Of a stretch of DNA of 64,000 nt, positions 13,161 through 23,910 are shown piece by piece. The translations under genes and the position numbers were made by a program. A model generated the notes under the pieces. It was not told the origin of the DNA. It saw only the letters and a list, made by a program, of their open reading frames with translations, and searched no databases. Within the stretch, counting starts at the first letter, position 1. The number at the start of each line of letters is the position of its first letter. Origin of the DNA: Apoderus coryli (taxonomy: Eukaryota > Arthropoda > Insecta > Coleoptera > Attelabidae); the NCBI GenBank assembly GCA_911728435.2, contig OU452198.1:36237902-36301901 (forward strand), given 5' to 3'.

Positions 13161-13980
13161 TGTAGAGGCAGTTCATGTCATTGTGGGAGCCTTGCGACCA
13201 AAATCAATCAAATATGTTTCCTTTTAGAAATTTCGGAGTCGGTGTTTGAAATTGTACACACAGAAAAGGACCATAATTAAGTGTATGCGCAGGATGAATC
13301 AAATAAAACAGTAGATGTACCGTTCTACCGGTTATTCTATTCTTGAATTTTGTTGCTAGACTATACACGGAACTTAAATGAATTAGAGCCACAGTGTATT
13401 ATAATAGTCACCGCCAATTTATAATAATTTCTTTTTATTTCTATTCATACTTGTTTTTTATTATTTTATTTTGCAAAACAACTAACACTGAATGTGGCTA
13501 TCTATAAAGAACAACACGAAATGAGAACGACTAGTAGCCTTAGGCTATGTAAAAAATAATACAAAATTTATTAGTTTTAATAAATGACTAGAAAACCTAT
13601 TATTTATGCAACTATAGATTGTTGAATTAAGAAATAAATAAAGTAGAGAAAAAAAAACTCTTGGTCGCAATTTATTTCTGATAAATTATTTTCATTTGTC
13701 ATTATTTGTTTGATCACGAATTTTATAAATTACTGATGAAGTATTGAGAGCAAACTATAATTAGCAAGTCAATGAACTTAGCCTCAGGAACATTATGTGG
13801 AGTCTTCTAAGACTCAGTTTTTACATCAAGAACTGCGACTTTCATAGCAGATTCAATCGAATTAATTGCATGTGTTCAATTTGAGAACATAATCTTAAAC
13901 TAAACTCAGAACTCAAAATACTGAATTAACATTCCTCAAAAAAGAACTATTTATAAACAAAATTTTGACAAAACTCGAAT
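13161..13980. other. No feature recognised
   Basis: AT-rich sequence with a few short ORFs; nothing identifiable. Confidence 0.4.
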
Positions 13981-14855
13981 TTATTATTCAACATAGTTGC
14001 CTTCGAGGGCAATAACAACGAGTATAGCAATTAAAAACTTTTCGATATCTCTTTTATAGTACGATTTCTCTTTCTCGTCAAAATAAGCCTCAGTTTCAGC
14101 AATTACTTCATCATTGGACATACATTTATTTCCAGTAAGCATTCTCTTGAGATCTGAAAACAGCAAAAAGTCATTGGGGGCTAAATCTGAAGAATACGGT
14201 GGGTGGGTAAGCAATTCGAGGCCCAATTCATTCAATTTTGCCACAGCGTTCATCGATTTGTGATACGGTGCATTGTCTTGGTGAAACAACACTTTTTTCT
14301 TTTGCAAATGTGGCCGTTTCTTTGCGATTTCAGCCTTCAATCGATCCAAAAGTGCACAGTACGCTGTTGATGGTGGTTCTCATCCCAAAATACAGACGCT
14401 GTCACCTTACCGGCCGACTTGCGTCTTTGCTCGCTTTGGATTCGGTTCGTCGATTGCTGTCCACTCAACTGACTGTCGTTTGGAGTCTTTTGTCATATAT
14501 CGACGATAGAATTCCATTTTATTGCGGTTTAACAGCGCCAAACACTCCTCTGAAGCATCAATTCGTTGTTGTTTTTGGTCGATTCTGAGCTCACGCGTCA
14601 CCCAGTTTGTACAGAGCTTTCGCATACCCAAATGTTCGTGTAAAATGGTAAAAACGCTACCATCGGATATCTTTACAATGTCAGCTAGCTCGTGCACGTT
14701 CAATTTGCGATCGTTCATAACCAATTTGTGATTTTTTTTGACGTTTTCTGGAATTACAGCCTGATTTGGGCGTCCACTGCGCTCTGCATCATTTGTTCTG
14801 GGACGACCACGTTTAAATTCAGCAATCCATTTGTCTCGATGGAGTTCGGATAATG
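13981..14855 (-). pseudogene. Mariner-type transposase, broken (relic 1)
   Basis: DNA-transposon transposase of the mariner D,D34D group, N-terminally truncated. From about 14850 downward: RDKWIAEFKRGRPR and RSGRPN, then 14724-14407 with HELADIVKISDGSVFTIL (second helix-turn-helix) and MRKLCTNWVTREL. A one-base insertion after TQVGR (about 14405) breaks the frame. A short segment is missing before 14349-13984, which carries LFHQDNAPYH (second catalytic Asp), HPPYSSDLAPNDFLLF (third Asp, normal spacing) and the usual C-terminus ALEGNYVE. The segment with the first catalytic Asp (the DETW-like motif before the ESK/SKRQS stretch) is absent, so the enzyme is dead. No clean terminal inverted repeats were identified. 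Confidence 0.9.
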
Positions 14856-14893
14856 TTTATTATTGTTTCGTTTCCACTGTATTTTTGTTCATA

Positions 14894-14978
14894 AAAAACA
14901 GTGGCGGCTTGTGGCAGTTTAATGTGGTTAAGCATAACATAAAATAAAGTCATACATTTAATAGGTAACTAAAATTAA
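14894..14978 (+). repeat. hAT-like 5' end, direct copy A
   Basis: AAAAACAGTGGCGGCTTGTG, followed by about 65 bp ending AGGTAACTAAAATTAA, is repeated almost identically at 15719-15803. The CAGTGGCGGCTTGT start matches the hAT-like ends at 21051 and 35157. It directly borders the second mariner relic. Confidence 0.75.
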
Positions 14979-15718
14979 GCTGTGTGACATGTTGCGCCGT
15001 CTTGTTGAAACCACAGCTCCTACACATCATTGTTGCTCAATTGATGAACGAAAAAGTCAGTAATCATGGCTCCATAGCGGTCACCATTGACTGTAACGTT
15101 CTGACCAGCATCGTTTTTAAAGAAGTACGGACCAGTGATTCCACCAGCCCATAAAACACACCAAACAGTCAGATTTTCTGGATGTAACGGTATATCAACA
15201 TACACTTGAGGATTACTATCACTCCAGGTATGGCAGTTTTTTATTGACGTATCCATTCAAAAAAACGTGAGCCTCATCGCTAAACAAAATTCGCTTATGG
15301 AAATCGGTATCAGCGGCAATCTTGTTTTAGGCCCATTCACCGAATCTACGCCTTGCTAGGTGATTGTGTGGCTTCAATTGTTGCACGAGTTGGATTTTGT
15401 AAACACGCAACCCAAGATCTTTCCGCAAAATCTTAAAGTGGATGAACACATATCCAATTCCTGTGCACTATTGCGGATAGAGTGATTCGGGTCTTCGTCT
15501 ACGCTACCCTCTACTGCAGCAATGACTTCTTCTGTACGCACTGTACGACGTCTCTATGGTTGCCTTATCCATACCATTTAGTGTAAACGCGGTGTGAAAA
15601 CGTTTCATAGTTAATCGAATTAATTGCTCTGATGGAGGATTATGTTGGTCATAAAATGGACGTAGTGCGATACTTATTTCGAACAGAACCATGATTTCCA
15701 AAATAAATTTGCCCAACC
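14979..15718 (-). pseudogene. Tc1/mariner-superfamily transposase, broken (relic 2)
   Basis: A transposase relic from a different family to relic 1. It starts near 15716 (MGKFILEIMVLF) with an N-terminal helix-turn-helix region that is frameshifted. Segments DLGLRVYKIQLVQQL and HNHLARRRF are legible near 15430-15330. Then come the first catalytic region (FSDEAHVFLNGYV, about 15290-15255) and the intact 15256-15020 frame CHTWSDSNPQVYVDIPLHP, LTVWCVLWAGGITGPYFF. After VHQLSNNDV there is an in-frame stop, then ELWFQQDGATCHTA, the start of the second catalytic region, at which point copy A of the hAT-like end cuts the sequence off. The last third, including the third acidic residue, is missing. 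The family is inferred from these motifs. Confidence 0.85.
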
Positions 15719-15803
15719 AAAAACAGTGGCGGCTTGTGGCAGTTTAATGTGGTGAAGCATAAAATAAAATAAAGTCATACATTTAATAGGTAACTAAAAT
15801 TAA
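15719..15803 (+). repeat. hAT-like 5' end, direct copy B
   Basis: Second copy of the 85-bp unit at 14894-14978, in the same orientation with only a few differences. It lies exactly at the upstream (N-terminal) edge of mariner relic 2. Together with copy A it brackets the relic. Confidence 0.75.
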
Positions 15804-17389
15804 TAGGGATATCCCTACTTCGTCAACTGAATAGGTTATGTTTATAAGTAGGTACCTCACTTAAGTATTGTTTTCTTAAAAACCTTAACTAAAGTGTAAT
15901 TGATATCTAGAATATATTTACGTACTTCATAATAATACTAAATAAAACACATTTTATGAAACTGTGAATCAAATTACTTTTATGCTACCTGTTAGCGTAA
16001 ATATAATTTACGCTGCTGATGTGTACTACTTCCACTTGCTTCTTCCATATTAAAGTATGAGATATTATAATATATTATATTATTAAGAAAATAATATTTT
16101 ACGGTACCTACCGATACCGATAAAAATAAGTAGATACCTACTAATTAATAACCGTATATATGTTTTTTTAATTTGTTCACTACTTTTTTAGATTTTAAAA
16201 CTTAAATTAAATATGTAGGTATCCTAAATAGAAAGACTAATTTGTACTCAAAATATCAAAAATCAAAAGTTAAGCTTCCCGAAAAGTAAATAAAAATAAT
16301 ATTAGCATTTAGCATATCACTAGAAATTTGCGACTGTGTGATAGAGATAGATATAATCAAAAAAATAATCGACATATAGGTACAAAACGCTCGCCAAGCG
16401 TTGTCATATAATCTTTATTTTCAACATACATACAATAGCAATGTTTGGTACAAAATAAATCCTTAATAAATATAATTGTCGAAAATAAATCAAAGGTCCC
16501 ACTGAAATCTGTGTTAAAAGGTTTGTGCGTGGTTTCGACCGCCAGATTTAGTCTCTCTAGTTTTGCTGAATTTAACAAAATATACACTTTCTTATACAGA
16601 GAACATAGATTATACATCCTTATTATAACAACAGAACTAAATTAAATTACCACTCCCTACTAATTACTAAAAAATTCACACTGTATTAATACTTAATAAA
16701 CAAATTAAATCAATACTAATTCGATTACTATACACAGAAAAAAAAAACTTGGTTTATCCAAATAAAAAATATTATTTAGAGGTGAATTTGCTAGTTTTCG
16801 CAAAATTTTTGTTAAAGTAGTAAATGTAGTTATCAAGTATGAGTAGCTACATTATCTAAAAACGACAATTTTTCCTGCTAAGCTGATATCTTCTCATCTA
16901 AACGAGACTTGTATGTGCATTAGTTAAATAAGAGTTCAAATTTGAACCTATATAAAATTTTATTTGCGCTAAATGAGTTCGGTATTCTGCTTGAATTAGG
17001 TATTGTACACCTACAGATTTCCATACGTACCCACTTAGGTGTAGCTATTATTATTAAGAAAATACTTAATGAGGTAATTAGGTAGGTACCTACACGTACC
17101 TAACTATTCTCAAAAATCGTTTTATGAAACCCAAAACTAAATTAGTTCTAATAGGCACATATACCTACCTACCTATAAATTTTATTTATCTGCTTTAGTA
17201 TATTCATGGACCTAGGTATGTGCATTATAATATTTAAGTATAAATAAGATTTTAACAACTAAGTACATAGCTAAAATAGGCACTGATTTAATTAAATCTG
17301 TGTAATAGTTATTTTACCTAATACTTCTCATTTACGAAATTTCTATCCTCCAAAATATCGAATTATTTTATCTGGTAGAGATAGGAACC
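15804..17389. other. AT-rich spacer with TACCTA motifs
   Basis: No coding region supported. Short TAGGTA/TACCTA motifs recur (16990-17210), as is common in moth, beetle and aphid DNA. The segment 16330-16410, with ACGCTCGCCAAGCGTTG, is an inverted copy of 36448-36530 and so is another dispersed repeat end. Confidence 0.5.
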
Positions 17390-17860
17390 TATAGTTGTCT
17401 ACATAAGTGTCATTCTATTCCAGCCAACGGTTATTCCCCGTTCTACCTAATGTGTTTGTCCCCGCTGCTAGTCGACGTACCTAAAACCCTTTGTAGAGCG
17501 TGTGCCGACAACAACATCTTCTATGTGTACCGCCTTGTGCCTAGCGCGTCTCGCTTGGTGTAGAGGGAGGGGGTTTCATTTTGGAATTTTTTGATTACAG
17601 TCTTGGCGTCGCTCTAACTAGGCTTTAGTTATTTGTTATTTTGCGTTTTGTGTTCTAATCTGAAGATATTTAAATTTCAAAATTTGATCTATTGATAGTA
17701 TATACCTAGGTATTGATCTCCCAATTTCTACAAGTGGTGAGGACGGACTATACAGATACAGTAACAGATATTAACCAATGTGCATCCAACATAATTAAGT
17801 GTAGTGATTAGTGATTAGTTTGGCGTGTTGAGTTTTGTTAAATATATATTATTAATATCT
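17390..17860 (+). promoter_or_regulatory. GC-rich block upstream of a candidate first exon (possible promoter/5' UTR)
   Basis: From about 17400 to 17650 the base composition rises clearly above the surrounding AT-rich DNA, with several CpGs (GTCGACGTACC, AGCGCGTCTCGC, TTGGCGTCGC). It is directly followed by the ATG at 17861 and a splice donor. No TATA box is claimed. The promoter role is inferred from position and composition only. Confidence 0.3.
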
Positions 17861-17924
17861 ATGGAGGAAACAAAAGAAATATTAATTAGCTGGAATCTGG
17901 GGGAGCTCGTTGACACTTTTCTCG
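17861..17924 (+). CDS. Candidate first coding exon of a host gene (SAM-like N-terminus?)
   Basis: ATG at 17861 opens a 21-codon reading MEETKEILISWNLGELVDTF-L, and the exon ends one base into the next codon at a perfect GTAAGT donor (17925-17930). The peptide resembles N-termini of insect proteins that begin with a small helical SAM-like domain (ILxxWxLxELxxxF). This resemblance is from memory of the family type, not a search. It sits right after the only marked GC-rich block in the window. No second exon was found in the following 46 kb that I can support; the gene could continue far downstream or the exon could be a gene-duplicate remnant. It is too short to be certain. Confidence 0.4.
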
Positions 17925-17930
17925 GTAAGT

Positions 17931-18610
17931 AAATTATTATTGTTTAATTATTTATTTTTATAATTTTACGACCAATGCAAACAATGTTATTTCATGGCAA
18001 TAGCAAATATTATAACTTTTGGCAATAGATACCTATCTACAGACGTATTATTTAGTGGTTACTTAATCATAATTTAAAATACTTTTTCTAATTTAATCAT
18101 TTTTAATATGGTGGAGGCAAAATTCCTTATCATTTACATCAACTAAACAATAGTTTAGATGGGTTCACGATAATATATTTAATTTGCCAGGGACGGATTA
18201 ATTTTTAGCAAATTAATGCAGTTTTTCAAAAGAAGTTACATAAATATTTTAGCTAGGTATGACTTTTTTCTTTCTTTTGTAAAGGTAGGTATGTATTTAT
18301 TTGTTTACCATTTTACCAATGTCTGTGAATTAGGAGTTGTGGATTGGAATTGTCTTATCATTCCTCGTACGTACCGGTAGAATCTGTTATTTTACTTAGT
18401 TTCCTCATAAGGAATCTAAAGTTTCTTTGATAATTTTTTTTTGTTTCAGCGTCATTGTTTTTCGGAAAAACTCGATTTTTTTTTAAATAGCCAATACATT
18501 TTAGGTTTATTTATCCCCAAATTAGATAACTACCTAGTACCTAGTTAGTAGATCTTGAAATGTATAATATTTATAGTAGAAAATGAATTAGGTATAAACT
18601 ATATTTTACA
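17931..18610. other. Putative intron start / AT-rich DNA
   Basis: No ORF or repeat recognised. If the exon at 17861 is real, this is the beginning of its first intron. Confidence 0.35.
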
Positions 18611-18611
18611 A

Positions 18612-19416
18612 GGCCGTATTTTTTTTTAAGAAAATGCAATTTTTTTGCGATTTTAGTTTTTATTGATTTCTGACATTATTTTTACTGATATAAAAAACTT
18701 AAAAGCTCTCATTGTTACTTTTTTATGAGAAAAATATAGCGTTTACAAATTTTCATTACGACGTTTCGTTTTTGAAAAACCATCAACTTTGATTTTTTAA
18801 ATACGGCCCTCGATTTTTTATTGTTAAATTTAAAGCCATTTTCAAAACAAAAATAGATGTAACGGAATGGTTGCAACAAGTTTTCAGTATTTTTAGCTGT
18901 TATTTAAACTTCAAGAAAAATCGCCATAGTTTGGCACTTATTTTGCGTAAAAGAAAGAAAGGCGTTTCTTTAATAATTTCAAAAAGCACAAAAATTTTAA
19001 CTAAATCTAAAAAACTGCGTACAGAATAAAATGTGCTGACAGAAATAAATTGGCAAATAATAATAAATAATTTTGATTAACGTCGAAAGAATTTTATTGC
19101 AAAAATTACTAATTAGGTATATACTCTGCATTCAGTCAGTTAAGTCCCAAACTATGGCGATTTTTCTTGAATAAGTTTAAATATCAACTAAAAATATTCA
19201 AAAGTTGTTTAAACCACCTATTTTTGAATTGAAAATGGCTTTAAATTTAACAATAGAAAATCAAGGGCCGTATTTAAAAAATCGAAGTTGATGGTTTTTC
19301 GAAAACGAAACGTCGACTCTCCTCAAAAAGCAACAATGAGAAAGTGCTTTTCATTTTTTTATATATCTGTAAAAATAATGTCTGAAATCAATAAAAACTA
19401 ATATCGCAAAAAATTG
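18612..19416. mobile_element. Large foldback (inverted-repeat) element
   Basis: The arms at about 18640-18937 and 19149-19416 are inverted copies. Shared blocks include GACGTTTCGTTTTTGAAAAA / TTTTTCGAAAACGAAACGTC, AAATACGGCCCTCGATTTTT / AAAATCAAGGGCCGTATTT, TTAAATTTAAAGCCATTTTC / GAAAATGGCTTTAAATTTAA, and AAATCGCCATAGTTTGG / CAAACTATGGCGATTT. The spacer is about 210 bp. There is no coding capacity, so it is probably a MITE or foldback transposon. Exact ends and target duplication were not resolved. Confidence 0.75.
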
Positions 19417-19738
19417 ATTTTTAGAAATTCTCGAAAACTGCTAAATTTACTTTACTTTTCAAAACACCATTTAAAAGGTGTTTAAATTGTACAACTTTTC
19501 TCTAAGTTAACCGACATTGTCACTCCGACCGTTTCCAAGATCAACCAACCCTAGTTGTTTATGTGCTGAGCAATATTCTCAGGAATTCCGGCAAAGGATT
19601 CAGCCGCATTATACCTACCCACTTTAACATGTGTAGATTGAAGTTTGACTATATATACCTAGCTTATATTATACCTAATACAAGATTTTCAGTAGGCTTA
19701 AGTTTATTTTAAAAAAATAAATAAATAAGAGTCGCACT

Positions 19739-20306
19739 AAAAACCTGATGGTGGTTTAGATAAAAAAAACGTAAGCACCACAGGGACCCCCAAATCTTGT
19801 CTACCCCTTCTAGAAAAAATTAGTAAAAGAGAGAGCCAAACACTATTTGTCATTTAAATAAAAATATATTGTATGTTAGCAAAGTTTATTAGTTATTTTA
19901 GTAATGTAGAAAAATTTACTGGATAGACATTAAACGAGTATCATCACTAAAATAACTAGTAAACTTTGCTAGCATACAATATACTTTTATTTAAATGACA
20001 AATAGTGTTTGTCTCTCCCAGACAAGGAGCATATGTAAACTATTCAAGAATATTATCTAACTGACATAATGTCTATCCAGTAGATTTTTCTACATTACTA
20101 ATAAACTTTGCTGGCATACAATATATTTTTATTTAAATGACAAAAAGTGTTTGTCTCTTTTAGACAAGAAGCATATGTAAACTATTCAAGAATATTATCT
20201 AAATGACATAATGTCTATCCAGTAAATTTTTTTAGAAGGGGTAGACAAGGTTTTGGCTGTCCCTGTGGTGCTTACGTTTTTTATCTATCTGAACCAAGGT
20301 TTTTTT
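19739..20306. mobile_element. Long-TIR MITE with internal tandem and inverted subrepeats
   Basis: The outer inverted repeats (about 19740-19820 and 20222-20305) share AACGTAAGCACCACAGGGAC / CCCTGTGGTGCTTACGTT and TTGTCTACCCCTTCTA / TAGAAGGGGTAGACAA. Inside, a unit of about 145 bp containing AAACTTTGCT.GCATACAATAT and AAATGACAAA.AGTGTTTGTCTC is present twice in tandem (about 19950-20095 and 20096-20240). Part of it also occurs once inverted (about 19840-19930). No coding region. Confidence 0.8.
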
Positions 20307-20459
20307 TTCTGTGTATACAACCACAAAACCAAAGGAAAACCTTTTGGATACAAAAAAAAATTAAAAATTGATAATTTCATGCAATGTGTTTTTTGAATTT
20401 AGTACCCACTAACTTATTATTTATTTTATTAAGACCCACTGGATCATATCACCTTATTT

Positions 20460-21051
20460 TACATTAAATCTCTGCTGCATCTATATGAAGCGTGCTTCTT
20501 ATAGTGTTTTTTAATGGAAAGATTCGTATGCTATGCTTAGTACAATTAAACGTTGGCAACTATGTTTATACGAAGAGCGATAGGTGGTTGTATAGTGGGT
20601 ATATGCCAGATGGCAGTGTTGCCCATTGTTGCTGAATTATAGATGAAAATGCTTTGAGGCACGCTTCATCTGCATAAGAACGTCTATCATAAATAAATAG
20701 GCTATTGTCAGAGGACACAAGCACTGGCAAGGGTGTCAACTGCCGTACACAGGGAAGAGATAGATCGAAATAAATCATGTTTTACTATTATTACATGAGT
20801 AAAAAAAGAGGGAAATTAAGTATGTTAAATAGGTGTGTATACGATAAAGGCTGCTTCAGATGAAGACGAACTTCAAAATTACAGTTTTATGGTAAAGCAG
20901 GTTGAAAGTATACATTAATTTATAGTTTAAATTTTATATGGAGAAAAATAATTACACAGTAAAATAAAATTAAATACTTAAATATTATTAATTTTACTGA
21001 TTATTTAGGTGAAGCGTTGCTTCACTTGCTTCATAGGACAAGCCGCCACTG
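20460..21051 (-). mobile_element. hAT-like non-autonomous element (MITE), copy 1
   Basis: The minus-strand 5' end at 21051 begins CAGTGGCGGCTTGTCC, then TATGAAGCAAGTGAAGCAACGC. The whole unit is homologous to 35157-36437 (+): shared blocks include ATTCAGCAACAATGGGCAACACTGCC, ATATAAACATAGTTGCCA.CGTTT and CGCTTCATATAGAT.CAGCA. This copy lacks the 635-bp insertion seen in the other and so preserves the empty target site near 20990. Its 3' terminus is not clearly defined. It contains no transposase. Confidence 0.75.
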
Positions 21052-21059
21052 ATGCTTTA

Positions 21060-21268
21060 TCAAAACTCAAAATTCACTTTTTTTCATTTTTTTTTTCAAT
21101 AACAAACGTTGCTTTTCAAAAAATGCTCCAATTCACGAATCAATAGTCAGATTGCTGTCAAATTTATACGCGAATCGTTTGAAAGTTAGTACTAAATAAA
21201 AATCGTATGGAAAAAACTCTAGTAACGCCATCTATGTGTCATCCTACGGACTTATTCGATGACCTAAT
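21060..21268 (-). mobile_element. Mariner 5' terminal fragment (copy 1)
   Basis: The reverse complement matches 33923-34135: shared blocks are AATAAGTCCGTAGGATGACA / AATAAGTTCGTAGGATGACA, ACATAGATGGCGTTACTAGA, and AAATTTGACAGCAATCTGAC. The start of the reading frame is a degraded version of MGKSDFRVL. The hAT-like MITE lies immediately adjacent on its truncated side, so that MITE probably inserted into this mariner. Confidence 0.6.
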
Positions 21269-21838
21269 TTTATTTTTTATTTTTATTATTTTACTTTTGA
21301 TAAACCTAACTGACTTCTATTTCTTTTTAAGCTGAATAGGGCCTCGTCAGAATGTACGTTTGGAAGAGCTCCGAGGAGAACTGAGCCGACAACGAGATGT
21401 TCACCCACTCTAACTACAGAGTTTGTGAAGACGCGGCCATCAACATAGCCCAAGCTCCATAGAGTTCCCCGCTCATGAATAGAGCAATGGGCAGTAAAAT
21501 TGATAATACAAAATTAAGACAAGATATTTTCTCTTTATTAATTAAATTAATATTTTATCTCGGGATTGCCAGACATATATTCGGTATTGCTGTATGTGTT
21601 TGTTTTTTTTTTGCTGTATATTTAAACCAGAGTGTCTGTCTGCGCCGCTACACACGAGCGGAGTATTAACATTTAACAACATACTTGATTCGACTTGCAT
21701 ATTTAGTTTAAGGTCATTACGTTATTATTACTATTATTGTTTGTAACAATCATAAGTATATACATATTGCCATCTGTATATAAACATTTAATGCGTGTAC
21801 AAGGTGTATCGATTTTCATTTAAGATTCATAATTATGA
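21269..21838. other. No assigned feature; small GC-richer patch at 21330-21480
   Basis: A moderately GC-rich patch (CTCGTCAGAATGTACG, CGGCCATCAACATAGCC) reads through without obvious family identity. The rest is AT-rich. I could not assign it. Confidence 0.3.
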
Positions 21839-22130
21839 AATTTGAGGTATAGTTTATCCAAAGTTAATGATCGAATGCAGCGTTTTTTGATACATTTCTC
21901 CCTCGTATATAAGACGTATAATAAATCATGCCTTCCAAAGGATACCGACAGTAATAAAAATAACTACAGTGACTGGAAAAAGTATTGGGTTAATTATTAA
22001 TCGAAAAAAAAAAGAGTTTGCAAATAAATATATTAATGAAACAAATAAAATGATAGAAGATCATCAAATTAGATCATACTTTTTAATAAAACCTCAAGTG
22101 GATGAAACTTTTTTGTGCTTTTTAAAGCGT
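21839..22130 (+). mobile_element. Composite repeat with internally deleted Tc1-like element (copy 1)
   Basis: Shares CCCTCGTATATAAGACGTAT and GATACCGACAGTAATAAAAA with the repeats at 26.9 and 39.9 kb, followed by the Tc1-type terminus CAGTGACTGGAAAAAGTATT (21967, after TA). Only GAGTTTGCAAATAAATATA of the transposase remains before the 3' part CCTCAAGTGGATGAAAC. It is an internally deleted copy. Confidence 0.65.
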
Positions 22131-23619
22131 TTTTTTTTTTTAATTTAGTCCTCGTTGGACGCCTTTTCGATGCTTCTCTTTTAATGTGCATTTTTTTTTT
22201 ATACAGGGTATCTCACAAGTCATAGTCCCAACTAAAGGAGGTCATTTGTGAAAAGTTTATTCCTCACCATTTTTGAGTAATTTTTATTTTGGTTATTTTT
22301 ACAAAAGACTTGATCGAAGAATATATATCGTTAATTTAGGCTAGAATGCCTGAAAATTATTTTGGTTTCGTGCTAATACCCTAGAAATTGCTCAAACTTG
22401 TGTACCTACAGGCTTGTTTTCTGTCTAGCTGAGCATTGAAATGATATATGTAGAAAATTATAACTTTATAATTAAACAACTAATTTAAGGTTACATTGTA
22501 AAAAAATAACACCAAACTAATGATTAAAAAATGTCGATAGTACTATAATGAATTTTTGTTAATTAAAGATAATTGAACCTTTCTTAATGAATTTGTTAAC
22601 GTAAAGGTTATGCTATAATCGTCTAACATATTTAATGCTACATCGTTATTTTTACTAACATAATAAAACTTTTTAGATAAAATAATACTGCAAATGTACA
22701 GTGACAGGTAAAACTTCTTCCACTAGAACTTGTGAAATGCTTTTGAATGTTTAAAGGGCAAAGCTCCGAATACGGACATTGGCAGAAGTTCTTTTTCAAA
22801 TTTAATATTACGCTTTTTAGAACAGGAAGGCTACATTGGTACTTTTAAATAACAATTTTAAATAGCACGTAAGGAATTTGTGTCCGTAAATATCTATACC
22901 TTTACCTATACACTGGATTTTGTTTAAATTAGCAGGGCCTCAGTCTAATTTTGTTTAACAAGAGTAAGTAATTTTCTGCGCATTGCCACAAAACTACGTA
23001 TACATTGTTCTAAATAAACTTTTCCATAGGGGATGGTTCTTATACTCATATTATAACACAGTTCTAATTTAAAATCCCGAATTTTTAATTAAATGAAGTG
23101 TTACATATTAAAAAACTGGTCACTGCTAGGAATACATCGCCAATTTTAAAAATTCTAGCAGATATTTGTCATCTTACTTAAAATAAACTAATCTAAAGAT
23201 CATTACAAAATATTCTTGCTACTAATTTCATTAGCTCATGTGTTTCAAAAGTTGCATTTCAAGGTCAAATTTCCATATGACAAAATAGACACCAATCGAG
23301 CGAAAAACTCTACTGTTCATCGCAGCGACTATAATCAAGTGGATTGGCCTAGCTGCGTCGTCAGAGTATATTAAGTAAAACATAATATACTAGTTTGCAA
23401 GTCATTCTTAGGAAATGTGAGGATTCTTGTCCAATAACCATCAAATATTTTAAAATGATTTGCTATTGTACCTTGAGGATTTCATATTTGTTTTTACGTT
23501 AATTTACTTTAGATAAGATGCTTTTGAATGGTCGACGAACCAAAGGGCTCTCGAAATAATTCAAGAGGCTGAATTTGGCGCTTTTTTATCGGCTTTTAAC
23601 GTGAAGACCTCACCTACAC
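22131..23619. other. No gene; one CAGGGTA-type transposon end at 22204
   Basis: TA followed by CAGGGTATCTCACAAGTC at 22204 resembles the TA-CAGGGTG starts of the elements at 27962, 42390, 46368 and 52235. No opposite end was found. Otherwise AT-rich DNA. Confidence 0.4.
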
Positions 23620-23910
23620 CATCAAACATATCTAGGGTGCCGATGCTCCAGAAACCAACCGTCAAAAGAGGCAAACGGACTCGGAAAGATGCAAAATTGG
23701 GGAAATCGGCCGATAAGGTGATGGCTAAGGTTTTTGTATTGTTCGGGGAATCATCTGCACCGGGAAAAAGAACATGAAGAACTAGAGAGTATTATTTGTA
23801 GGTGCACCGAGCGAAGATATCAAGAAAAAAAATTGTGCTCATTTGAAAAAGACAAATATCTTCCTCAATCAATACAATGCATTATTTTTAAATATTACAT
23901 TTTGAAAAAA
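23620..23910 (+). pseudogene. Mariner transposase relic 3 (highly decayed)
   Basis: In shifting frames the text matches the middle of a mariner transposase: PTVKRGKRTRKDAKLGKSA, then DKVMAKVFVLF (cf. GKVMASVFWD). About 150 bp on, AHLKKTNIFLNQYNA corresponds to the HLKKKKVLFHQDNA block with the second catalytic Asp replaced by Tyr. There are multiple stops. The assignment rests on this ordered, decayed similarity only. Confidence 0.4.
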
